From: Phycisphaerales bacterium
Lineage (GTDB): Bacteria > Planctomycetota > Phycisphaerae > Phycisphaerales > UBA1924
DNA: 32,143 nt
Direction of reading: 5' to 3'
NCBI GenBank assembly: GCA_007693765.1
Contig: RECZ01000064.1
Location: 1 to 32,143 of the forward strand
Position numbers and translations under genes: made by a program. The notes below the pieces were generated by a model, which was not told the origin of the DNA, made no database searches, and saw only the letters and a list, made by a program, of their open reading frames with translations. Shown here piece by piece: positions 24,739 to 31,700 of this stretch (position 1 is the stretch's first letter; each line of letters begins with the position of its first letter).

Positions 24739-25425
24739 TTAGCGGCGGCGGCGGATCGAGATCAGCCCGGTCATCGCGAACAGGGCGATGGCGCCGGGTG
24801 TCGGGATGATCGTGCCGGAGAACGAGGCGCGGGCATCGAACGCGTCGATGCCGACGACGACGCCGTTCTCGAGCAGGAGCACGGCGCCGTCACCCTGGTT
24901 GAGATCGGTGAGGGTGAAGCCGAAGTCGCCGGGGGAGAACTGCCCGAAGCCGGTGATCCCGGAGATGATCGAGCCGAGCTCGTACTCGATCTCGAAGCCC
25001 GAGATGAAGCCGGACTGGATGATGGTGCTGGTGCCGAGGGCGACCATGGCGGCCACGCTGTCGGTGATGACGCCGCGGAGGAGGAAGTCGTTGGTGTCGG
25101 CGTCGAAGAACTCAAAGATGCCGTTGAGCGAGAAGTAGTGGGCGAACACGCCGGGGCCTGTCTCCACGGTGGACTGATAGACGAGGTCGAAATCCACGGT
25201 CAGGTTGGCGTTGAAGGCCGAGACCGGCCCGCCGTCCTGCGGGTCGACGAGCAGCATCGTGAACGTGGGGCCCATGTCGGTGACGTTGGTCACGGTGTTG
25301 ACGGCGTCAAACTGACTGAGAAGGCTGGGCTGGGTGGGGTCTACATCGGCGGCGAACGAGATCGTTGCGGCGTTTGCCGTCCCGATCGCGAGCAGGGCGC
25401 CGAGCATGGTGAGGCGGGTAATCAT
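24739..25425 (-). CDS. PEP-CTERM-like exported protein, subfamily A (copy 1)
   Basis: A 228-residue exported protein. It has a signal peptide (MITRLTMLGALLAIGTANA), a beta-rich body starting ATISFAADVDPTQPSLLSQFD, and a C-terminal sorting tail: Ile-Pro-Thr-Pro-Gly, a hydrophobic helix (IALFAMTGLISI) and four Arg. Such tails are recognised by exosortase-type machinery in other bacteria; no exosortase is in the window. It contains PGDFGFTLTDLNQGDGAVLLLENGVVVGI-type segments shared with all three neighbours. It is closest to the copy at 26790-27476. The ATG at 25425 has GGAGA about ten bases upstream. It is the second gene of a B-A pair and is followed by a strong terminator. The function of the body is unknown. 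Confidence 0.85.
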   Translation of the reverse strand: MITRLTMLGALLAIGTANAATISFAADVDPTQPSLLSQFDAVNTVTNVTDMGPTFTMLLVDPQDGGPVSAFNANLTVDFDLVYQSTVETGPGVFAHYFSLNGIFEFFDADTNDFLLRGVITDSVAAMVALGTSTIIQSGFISGFEIEYELGSIISGITGFGQFSPGDFGFTLTDLNQGDGAVLLLENGVVVGIDAFDARASFSGTIIPTPGAIALFAMTGLISIRRRR

Positions 25426-25554
25426 TTGGATCTTTCTCCGAGTTTCATGGACGCGACGTCGGGTCGCGCCGGTGTTTGTTTGTTTTTGATCGAACACGGG
25501 TATGCATGACCTGCACACTGTCGGGGCGTGTTTGGGCCTACAGGCCCGCCGTTC

Positions 25555-26259
25555 TCACACGTTGCGACGGCGACGGATCGCCATCACACCGCTCATCATC
25601 GCCAGAGCGAGGGCTCCGGGGGTCGGGATGAAGCTTCCCGAGAAGGACGAGTGCGCGAAGAAGTCTTCGATGCCGACAACGGAGCCGTTCTCGAAGATGA
25701 GCGTCGCGCCGGCGCCGTTGTTGATGTCGGTGAGGGTGAACCCGAAGTCGCCGGGCAACTGCGTGCCGCCGAAGCCGACGATGGCCTCGCCCGCGGGGCC
25801 GATGTCGTAGGTGGTGTTGAAGTCGCCGATGCCGCCGGAATTGATCTTCGTCGCGGTGCCGAGGCCGACGAACACGCCGCCGCTCTCGCCGGCCGTCCCG
25901 CGGTAGAGCAGATCGTCGGTGACCTGGTCGCGGAACTCGAACGAGCCCGAGACGCTGAAGGTGTGCGCCCACAGGCCGGGCATGATCTGGTTGCTGGTGA
26001 TGTGCGTCATCGAGAAGGTGAGCAGCAGCGCCACCGGCGACGTGACCGGCGAAGCGGACCCGTCGTCCGGGTGGGTGAGCAGGTTCAGCATCGTGGGCCC
26101 ACGGTCGAGGATGCTGGTGATCTTCGACCCGGCGTCGAACTGGCTCACAAGCGTGGGGTCGTTGGGGTTGCTGCCCGCGGCGAACGAAATGAGCGCGCTC
26201 TGTGCGCCGGTCACAGCGAGACCAAGCGCCGCAGTCGCGGCAATACTCTGAATCAACAT
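25555..26259 (-). CDS. PEP-CTERM-like exported protein, subfamily B (copy 1)
   Basis: A 234-residue exported protein with a signal peptide (AATAALGLAVTGAQS), the body opening ALISFAAGSNPNDPTLVSQFDAG and a tail of Pro-Thr-Pro-Gly, hydrophobic ALALAMMSGVMAI, then four Arg and Asn-Val. It shares GGVFVGLGTATKINSG and PGDFGFTLTDINNGAGA with the copy at 27614-28321, its closest relative. The ATG at 26259 has a perfect AAGGAG seven bases upstream. It is the first gene of its unit, with a strong promoter about 125 bases upstream and a conserved hairpin in the leader. A hairpin (GGGCC/GGCCC) follows the stop without a T-run. Function unknown. Confidence 0.85.
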   Translation of the reverse strand: MLIQSIAATAALGLAVTGAQSALISFAAGSNPNDPTLVSQFDAGSKITSILDRGPTMLNLLTHPDDGSASPVTSPVALLLTFSMTHITSNQIMPGLWAHTFSVSGSFEFRDQVTDDLLYRGTAGESGGVFVGLGTATKINSGGIGDFNTTYDIGPAGEAIVGFGGTQLPGDFGFTLTDINNGAGATLIFENGSVVGIEDFFAHSSFSGSFIPTPGALALAMMSGVMAIRRRRNV

Positions 26260-26282
26260 CTTGTAGCTCCTTTTTTCCTGCA

Positions 26283-26307
26283 GGCGACGGGCGTGCAACC
26301 TATCGCC
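26283..26307 (-). promoter_or_regulatory. Leader hairpin with TGCAC loop (copy 1)
   Basis: On the minus strand, GGCGATAGG pairs with CCCGTCGCC (nine positions, one mismatch and one G-U) around the loop TTGCACG, about 25 bases before the Shine-Dalgarno site. The same loop core and position recur before the copy-2 B gene. It may control translation or mRNA stability. Confidence 0.5.
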
Positions 26308-26381
26308 GAGGCTCTCTCTACGGTTAGTGTTTCCGTCCTCTTTCCGACTCCGGCCGAGGGTTTGCCTCCCTCTTCACCCGC

Positions 26382-26410
26382 ATTATCAGAACCGCGTTCA
26401 ACCAAGTCAA
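26382..26410 (-). promoter_or_regulatory. Promoter of copy-1 PEP-CTERM-like unit
   Basis: On the minus strand, TTGACT (26405-26410) and GATAAT (26382-26387) are separated by exactly 17 bases, close to the sigma-70 consensus. This is the best promoter in the window. The leader to the B gene would be about 115 bases. Confidence 0.8.
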
Positions 26411-26528
26411 TACAAATCGCTTGTCGTGTGCGCGATGCGCAGTGTTCGATTCCGCACACGTACGTGTAACTACTGTGTCACGAACGCCAATGGCGATTCA
26501 AGAGCGGGCGCGTACGGCCTCTGTGCGT

Positions 26529-26548
26529 CAGGGTTTTACCCTGTTTTT
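26529..26548 (+). terminator. Plus-strand terminator-like hairpin
   Basis: CAGGGT and ACCCTG form a perfect 6-bp stem with a 3-base loop, followed by five T on the plus strand only. No plus-strand gene precedes it, so it could end a small RNA; a CGCC/GGCG hairpin lies about 40 bases upstream. Confidence 0.5.
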
Positions 26549-26712
26549 CAGGCGCAAAAGAATTTTCATGAATCGTCAGCGATCCGTTTCATTCGCGTTC
26601 CGAGACGCGCGAACGCCCGCGATGTGCGCCCTCGATGCGCGAAGCGGAAGCACGCAATGCAGAACGGATCAAGACGCATGGTGAGGCTTGGACGCGGCTC
26701 GTCACAGCGCGC

Positions 26713-26746
26713 AAAAAAAGAGCCGGGCGCGATTGCGCCCGGCTCT
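26713..26746 (-). terminator. Rho-independent terminator of the first PEP-CTERM-like unit
   Basis: A perfect 12-bp stem (26719-26730 with 26735-26746), a 4-base loop and seven T on the minus strand. It closes the copy-2 B-A pair about 45 bases past its last stop, just as the terminator at 24658 closes the other pair. Confidence 0.9.
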
Positions 26747-26789
26747 GTGATGGTCAACTCAATGTGCTCCCCCGCGTCGTGAGGCGGGT

Positions 26790-27476
26790 TCAGCGGCGGC
26801 GACGAGCAGCCAGCAGGCCGATGAAGGCCATCGCACCGGCCGCGCCGGGGGCAGGGATGAAGCTGCCGGAGAACGAGGCGCGGGCCTCGAAGGGCTCGAT
26901 GCCGATGATCTCGCCGTCCTGGTTGAGGATGAGGTCGGCGCCGAGGCCGTGGTTGAGGGCGGTGATGGTGAAGCCGAAGTCGCCGGGGAACATGCCCTCG
27001 AAGCCGACCACGCCGCCGACGATGGAGCCGATGTTGTACTGGATGTCGAAGCCGGTGATCAGGCCGGACATCACCGTCGTCGCGGTGCCGATCGCGGCGA
27101 GGACCGCCTCGGCCTCGTTGACGGATCCGGACAGCAGGAACTCGTCCGTGGTCGCGTCGCGGAACTCGAATGATCCGGTCAGCGAGAACAGGTGCGAGAA
27201 CACGCCGCCCACGGGCGTCGAGAACTGGTAGGCGAGGTCGAAGTTCACGCTGAGGTGTGCGTTGATCGCCGTGGCGGGGGAGCCGTCCTCGGCGTCGATG
27301 AGCAGAACCGTGAACGTGGGGCCCATGTCGACGACACGGGTGGTGTTTGTGTTCGTGTCGAAGAAGCTCAGCAGGGTGGGCTCCGTCGGATCGTTGTCGG
27401 CGGCGAATGAGATCGTCGCGGCGTGCGCCGTTCCGATCGTGAGCATGGCGCCGATTGCAGCAATGCGGGTCATCAT
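26790..27476 (-). CDS. PEP-CTERM-like exported protein, subfamily A (copy 2)
   Basis: A 228-residue protein of the same length as copy-1 A. It has a signal peptide (AAIGAMLTIGTAHA), the body start ATISFAADNDPTEPTLLSFFD, VDMGPTFTVLLIDAEDG and MFPGDFGFTITALNHG, and a tail of Pro-Ala-Pro-Gly, a hydrophobic helix (AMAFIGLLAA) and four Arg. The ATG at 27476 (or 27473) has GGAG about 11 bases upstream, in a CGGAGAGAGA context like that before copy-1 A (CGGAGAAAGA). It is the second gene of its unit, 137 bases after the B gene. The function is unknown; these are likely surface or secreted proteins anchored or released by exosortase. Confidence 0.85.
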   Translation of the reverse strand: MMTRIAAIGAMLTIGTAHAATISFAADNDPTEPTLLSFFDTNTNTTRVVDMGPTFTVLLIDAEDGSPATAINAHLSVNFDLAYQFSTPVGGVFSHLFSLTGSFEFRDATTDEFLLSGSVNEAEAVLAAIGTATTVMSGLITGFDIQYNIGSIVGGVVGFEGMFPGDFGFTITALNHGLGADLILNQDGEIIGIEPFEARASFSGSFIPAPGAAGAMAFIGLLAARRRR

Positions 27477-27613
27477 GGTTGTCTCTCTCCGGCTCTCGTA
27501 TTTACGGCGCCGCGGGGCGCTCGTGCGGGGGGGTCTGGTGTGGTTGATCATGGTGGGCACATCCGTGTGTCCGGCGTTCCGTCAAGGAGCGCCATCGTGG
27601 TTGAGCGGGTGCT

Positions 27614-28321
27614 TCAACGGTCGCGGCGGCGGCGCAACGCGACGAGCCCGGCGATCGATGCCAGTGCGGTGAAGCCCGGCGTGGGGATGAAGCTCCCGGA
27701 GAACGAGGACTCGGCGATGAAGTCCTGGATGCCGACGACGTCGCCGTTCTCGAAGGCCAGCATGGCGCCGGAGCCGTTGTTGATCGACGTCAGCGTGAAG
27801 CCGAAGTCGCCGAGCAGGTTGGTCCCGCCGAAGCCGACAATCGCAGCGCCGAGAGCGCCGATGTCATAGGTGGCGTCGAAGGCCGAGATCGAGCCCGACA
27901 TGATCTTGGTCGCGGAGCCGAGGCCCACGAACACGCCCCCGCCCTCGCCGGTGGCGCCGCGGTAGAGCAGCTCATCGGTGTTGACGTCGCGGAACTCGAA
28001 GTCGCCCACAACGCTGAACGTGTGCGACCAGAACCCGGGGAAGATCTGCCTGCTGTCGACGTGCTCCATCGTAAAGCCGAGCGACATCGCGACGCTCGTG
28101 AAGACGGGCCCGAGCGGGCCGTCCTCATCGGGGTCGGTGAGCAACTCGAGCATGGTGGGGCCGCGATCGAAGATGCTGGTGATCTTCGAACCGGCGTCGA
28201 ACTGGCTGAGGAGCGTGGGCTCGTTCGGGTTCGAATCCGCGGCGAACGAGATCAGCGCACCCTGTGCGCCGGCCGTCATGAGGCCGGTCGCCGCGAGCGC
28301 GGCGAGACTCTGAAGATACAT
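27614..28321 (-). CDS. PEP-CTERM-like exported protein, subfamily B (copy 2)
   Basis: A 235-residue protein paralogous to the gene at 25555-26259. It has a signal peptide (ALAATGLMTAGAQG), a body opening ALISFAADSNPNEPTLLSQFDAG, KITSIFDRGPTMLELLTDP, GGVFVGLGSATKIMSG and GDFGFTLTSINNGSGA, and a tail of Pro-Thr-Pro-Gly, a hydrophobic helix (ALASIAGLVAL), four Arg, then Asp-Arg. The ATG at 28321 has AAGGGAG seven bases upstream. It is the first gene of its unit, behind its own promoter and a leader hairpin. A small hairpin (GGCG-TCC with GGA-CGCC) follows the stop, without a T-run, so read-through into the A gene is expected. Confidence 0.85.
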   Translation of the reverse strand: MYLQSLAALAATGLMTAGAQGALISFAADSNPNEPTLLSQFDAGSKITSIFDRGPTMLELLTDPDEDGPLGPVFTSVAMSLGFTMEHVDSRQIFPGFWSHTFSVVGDFEFRDVNTDELLYRGATGEGGGVFVGLGSATKIMSGSISAFDATYDIGALGAAIVGFGGTNLLGDFGFTLTSINNGSGAMLAFENGDVVGIQDFIAESSFSGSFIPTPGFTALASIAGLVALRRRRDR

Positions 28322-28340
28322 GTGGTGACTCCCTTGATGG

Positions 28341-28368
28341 TCCGACGACGGGTGTGCAGCCCGACGGA
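28341..28368 (-). promoter_or_regulatory. Leader hairpin with TGCAC loop (copy 2)
   Basis: On the minus strand, TCCGTCGGG and CCCGTCGTCGGA form an interrupted stem around the loop CTGCACA, about 12 bases before the Shine-Dalgarno site. GAGAGAG precedes it, as in copy 1. The loop core TGCAC is identical, while parts of the stem differ. Confidence 0.5.
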
Positions 28369-28433
28369 GGACTCTCTCCTGGTTTTTGAATAGCTCTGAC
28401 TAAGACGGGGATGTGCGGTCCTCGTCGCCCTTC

Positions 28434-28461
28434 AGTGTATTGATTGGGCGACGCCAAGCAA
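28434..28461 (-). promoter_or_regulatory. Promoter of copy-2 PEP-CTERM-like unit
   Basis: On the minus strand, TTGCTT (28456-28461) and TACACT (28434-28439) are 16 bases apart. The predicted leader of about 105 bases is similar in length to that of copy 1. Confidence 0.6.
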
Positions 28462-28556
28462 GGGGAAACCCCCATGTAATCACGAAAAATTGACAAGCAC
28501 ACCCCCCCAACCGCTCTAATGGGTCCGAAAAGCGGGGGGAGCAGTCTTCGCGGAGC

Positions 28557-28586
28557 AAAAAAAATCGGCGCTTTCTCTCGGCGACC
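28557..28586 (-). terminator. Probable rho-independent terminator of pcrA
   Basis: On the minus strand, GGTCGC and GCGCC pair with one bulged T around an AGAGAAA-type loop, followed by GA and eight T. The stem is short, but the T-run is long and the position, about 90 bases after the pcrA stop, fits. Confidence 0.55.
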
Positions 28587-28678
28587 TTGCTGCCACCACT
28601 GGATTTGGTGCGTGTTCGGTCTGGCGGCGCTGGTTGTGAGCGCTTGATGCTCAGCCAGAGTGCCCGCCCAGAGCCCGA

Positions 28679-31120
28679 TCAGAGGCGTTCGAGCCGGGCA
28701 TATCGCAGCACCAGCGTCTTCACCCCGGCGTCCCGGAACGCGATCCGGGCCCTGGCGTCGGCGTTGGGCCCGCTCAGGGCCACGATGGTCCCCGTTCCGA
28801 ACTGCGGATGCCGCACAACCGTGCCCACTTCCACGCGTTCGACGCCCCCCGAGCCGCCCGCGCGCTGGGCGCCGCCCTCGAACTCGTCCTTAAAAGGCGC
28901 GCCCGGCCCGCCCCGCCGCGCTCTCGCGCCCCAGCCGGGGGCGTCGTCGTACGAGGCGCCCCAATCGTCGGACTGGTCGCTGCGGACGACGTGCTCGCGC
29001 CCGATCTCGTCGAGGAACTGGCTGGGGACCATGCGCTCCTCGACGCCGCGGATCATGCGCCGCTTGGCGCTGGTCATGAGCACCCGCTCCTGCGCGCGGG
29101 TGATGCCCACGAAGCAGAGGCGGCGCTCTTCTTCCAGTTCCGCCTCGGACTCGCGCGAGCGTGAGTGGGGGAGCGTCCCGTCTTCGAGGCCGATCATGGC
29201 GACGACGGGGAACTCGAGGCCCTTGGCCGCGTGCAGCGTCATGAGCGTGACGGCGCCCTGCGCCGGGTCGACCTTGTCGGCGTCGGCGACCAGCGAGACG
29301 GATTCGAGGTACGCGCGCAGCATTGTGAGCAGCGGGGGGGTGTCGGCGTCGGGCGCGTTCTCGCGCGGCGCATCGAGCGAGGGGTCGTTCTCGGGCGCGT
29401 ACTCGCGCTCGAACTGCAGCGCCGAAGACACCAGCTCGCCGAGGTTGGCCAGCCGCTCTTCCTCGCGCTCGTCGGCGGCGTTCTTCTTGGCGCCGTGCCG
29501 GGCTTCGAGGCCCGACTCCTTGATCACCCGCTCCACCAACTCGGCGAGCGAGCCGCTGACGTCCGAGCCCATGAACGAGCCGGCGCCCGTCCAGCGGTCG
29601 ATCATCGCCGCGAACTCGCGCATCGCGCTCCCGGCCCGCGCCGAGACGCCCTCCACGCTCCCCGCCTGCCGCAGCGCCTGCATGAGCGGCGCGCCCAGCG
29701 CGCCCGCGCGCTGCTGCACCTGCCCGAGCGACGCGGCGCCGATGCCCCGCGTCGGCTTGTTCACGATGCGCAGCAGCGAGACGTCGTCATTGGGGTTGGC
29801 GATCACGCGCAGGTAGGCGAGGGCGTCCTTCACCTCTTCGCGCTCGTAGAACGCCGTGCCGCGGGCGATGACGTAGGGCACGCCGCCGGAGCGCAGGGCG
29901 TCCTCGATCACGCGGCTCAGGGCGTTGGTGCGGTAGAAGACGGCCATGTCCTTCCACGCGGCGCCGCGCTCGCGCTGCGACTTGAGCCAGTCCTCGACGA
30001 CGCCGGACTCGTGGCGCTCGTCGCGGCATAGGATCACCTCGACGCTCTCGCCGCCCTCGCGCGAGGTGTAGAGGTCCTTGTGCCGGCGCAACTGGTTGTG
30101 GCGGATGAGCGTGTCGGCGACGTGGAGGATCGGCGCAGTGGAGCGGAAGTTCTCGCCCAGCGTGATGACGGCGCACCGCGTGTGCCGGCGCTCGAACTCG
30201 AGGATGTTGGTGATGTCCGCCCCGCGCCAGCCGTAGATGGACTGGTCCGGGTCGCCCACAACGCAGATGTTGGGACCGGCCGCGCCGGCGTCGTCGCCGC
30301 CGGCGATGAGCGTCGCCAGCGTGAACTGGGCGTGGTTGGTGTCCTGGTACTCGTCGATGAGCAGGTACTGCCAGCGGTCGCGCACCTCGCGCAGCGCCTC
30401 GGGGCTGGTGCGCAGCAGGCGCACGGTGAGCATGAGCAGGTCGTCGAAGTCCACGGCGTTGGCGCGGCGCAGCGCGGTCTCGTACGCGGCGTAGATCTTC
30501 GCGTGCGTGTGCGAGGGGAAGTCGAACGCCTCGGCCTCCACGCTCGCGGCGTCCTTGAGCTCGTTCTTCGCCTTGCTCACCGCCCACAGCGCCGAGCCGG
30601 GCGGGAAGTTGGTCGTGCTCAGCCCGATGTCGACGATCACGCGCTTCATCAGGGACGCCTGATCGGCGCTGTCGTAGATGCTGTACGACGCGTCGAGCCC
30701 CGGCACGCGCAGCAGGTCGGCGTACCGGCGCAGCAGCCGGGCGCAGAGCGAGTGGAACGTCGCGACGGTCAGGCCGCGCGCCGCGCGCGTGTCCTCGCCC
30801 AGCAGCACGCCGACGCGCTCGCGCATCTCGCCCGCGGCCTTGTTGGTGAACGTGAGCGCGAGGATGCTCCACGCGGGCACGCCCATGCGCACAAGGTGCG
30901 CGATGCGCCGCGTGATGACCCGCGTCTTGCCCGATCCCGCCGCGGCGAGGATGAGCAGCGGCCCCTCCGTGTGCAGCACGGCGGCGCGCTGAGCGTCGGT
31001 GAGGTCCGCCAGGAGGGGATCGGGGTGAGGAACTCCGGGGGGACGTCCGGGGGAACTTCCGGGGGTGTGGTCCGAGGGCTGGGGAGACGGAAGGTCTTTG
31101 CTGTCCACGTCTTGGGTCAC
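28679..31120 (-). CDS. pcrA: ATP-dependent DNA helicase UvrD/PcrA
   Basis: An 813-residue superfamily 1A helicase for repair and replication-fork maintenance. Motifs in order: AAAGSGKTR (Walker A, about residue 57), LTFTNKAAGEM (Ia), LLIDEYQDTN (II, about 254), GDPDQSIYGWRGAD (III), ITLGENFRS (IV), VTLMTLHAAKGLEFPVV (V, about 627) and EEERRLCFVGITRAQERVLM (VI). The C-terminal segment VGTVVRHPQFGTGTIVALSG is the Tudor-like domain that contacts RNA polymerase in PcrA/UvrD. The GTG at 31120 is chosen because GGAGG lies ten bases upstream; the ATG at 31141 would add seven residues but has no site. A Pro-rich, disordered N-terminus of about 35 residues precedes the helicase core. It is somewhat longer than the typical 720-780 residues. 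Confidence 0.95.
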   Translation of the reverse strand: MTQDVDSKDLPSPQPSDHTPGSSPGRPPGVPHPDPLLADLTDAQRAAVLHTEGPLLILAAAGSGKTRVITRRIAHLVRMGVPAWSILALTFTNKAAGEMRERVGVLLGEDTRAARGLTVATFHSLCARLLRRYADLLRVPGLDASYSIYDSADQASLMKRVIVDIGLSTTNFPPGSALWAVSKAKNELKDAASVEAEAFDFPSHTHAKIYAAYETALRRANAVDFDDLLMLTVRLLRTSPEALREVRDRWQYLLIDEYQDTNHAQFTLATLIAGGDDAGAAGPNICVVGDPDQSIYGWRGADITNILEFERRHTRCAVITLGENFRSTAPILHVADTLIRHNQLRRHKDLYTSREGGESVEVILCRDERHESGVVEDWLKSQRERGAAWKDMAVFYRTNALSRVIEDALRSGGVPYVIARGTAFYEREEVKDALAYLRVIANPNDDVSLLRIVNKPTRGIGAASLGQVQQRAGALGAPLMQALRQAGSVEGVSARAGSAMREFAAMIDRWTGAGSFMGSDVSGSLAELVERVIKESGLEARHGAKKNAADEREEERLANLGELVSSALQFEREYAPENDPSLDAPRENAPDADTPPLLTMLRAYLESVSLVADADKVDPAQGAVTLMTLHAAKGLEFPVVAMIGLEDGTLPHSRSRESEAELEEERRLCFVGITRAQERVLMTSAKRRMIRGVEERMVPSQFLDEIGREHVVRSDQSDDWGASYDDAPGWGARARRGGPGAPFKDEFEGGAQRAGGSGGVERVEVGTVVRHPQFGTGTIVALSGPNADARARIAFRDAGVKTLVLRYARLERL

Positions 31121-31226
31121 TGCTGGTTCGCCTCCGTGCATCCGGGCAAGGGTAGCAGCGGGTCGGGGCCTCTTGTGGGCAGTCCACGGCAAGCGACAGC
31201 CGCCGACACCCACCGACAGATTTCGA

Positions 31227-31304
31227 CACGATCTGCACCGCCGCCACCCACGATATCTAGGCCCCCGAACACCCGCGGACAGGATATCCACACGATATAT
31301 CGTG
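31227..31304. promoter_or_regulatory. Phased CACGAT motifs with palindromes
   Basis: CACGATCT (31227), CACGATATCT (31249) and CACGATATAT (31291) lie 22 and 42 bases apart, close to two and four helical turns. The last is part of a perfect 14-bp palindrome CACGATATATCGTG (31291-31304). Next to it are GGATATCC (31282-31289) and ATATCCACA, one base from a DnaA box (TTATCCACA). This looks like an operator cluster upstream of pcrA. Confidence 0.4.
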
Positions 31305-31623
31305 CTCGCCGCGACGGCCCGATGCCCCTAAACTCCTGCATGATCCGGAGTTGGGTCGCCAGTTCCGTTCTCGGACCAAAATCAACTGCATTTTGTGCCG
31401 ATGAACCCTTGCACCCACCACGGGTAGTAGTAGGATGCCTCGTACTGCCACACCGATGTACGGCTAGGGTTGAGTTTGGCCCTGCGTCGGGAAGAGAGGG
31501 CGAATCGTCGGCGAGTGCCGAGGGGTCCCGAGCCCCAAGCGGGTCCGAGACCTCATTCAACACCATCAACCACACGGGCCGGCGAAACTCGTATCGCCGC
31601 GACCCCCTGACAACGACCGAATA

Positions 31624-31629
31624 TACAAT
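31624..31629 (+). promoter_or_regulatory. Possible -10 element for dcd
   Basis: TACAAT, within TATACAAT, 72 bases before the dcd start. It is an AT-rich island in otherwise GC-rich DNA. The -35 position has no match. Confidence 0.35.
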
Positions 31630-31700
31630 CCAGCGCAACCCCACCTCGCGTCGCGGGATCCGGCCCCCAGGATCCCCCCAGCGGCGCGGCGGAGGCTCCT

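Larger units (their letters stand above)
26260..26789. other. 530-base gene-free region upstream of copy-1 B gene
   Basis: It holds the leader hairpin and promoter of the copy-1 unit, a plus-strand terminator-like hairpin and the terminator of the copy-2 unit. The stretch 26411-26528 is less GC-rich than its neighbours. Short frames in it lack ribosome binding sites and protein-like composition. Confidence 0.6.
28322..28678. other. 357-base gene-free region between PEP-CTERM-like unit and pcrA
   Basis: It contains the leader hairpin and promoter of the copy-2 unit and a probable pcrA terminator. On the plus strand a perfect TTGACA stands at 28490-28495, but its best -10 (TCTAAT at 28515) is 19 bases away and no plus-strand gene follows. 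Confidence 0.6.
31121..31700. other. 580-base intergenic region between pcrA and dcd
   Basis: A divergent control region, less GC-rich than its surroundings. Its left part holds CACGAT-type motifs and palindromes; its right part holds a possible dcd -10 and an AACTCC/GGAGTT inverted repeat (31333-31354). No frame in it looks like a protein, and no terminator or tRNA is seen. Confidence 0.6.

Noticed and set aside
26490-26684. Plus-strand 64-codon frame in the gene-free region
   Set aside because: It reads through the terminator-like hairpin, has no Shine-Dalgarno site and its Arg-rich composition is not protein-like.
31281-31304. Replication origin suggested by a DnaA-box-like sequence
   Set aside because: Only one near-match to a DnaA box, no AT-rich unwinding region and no dnaA or dnaN nearby.
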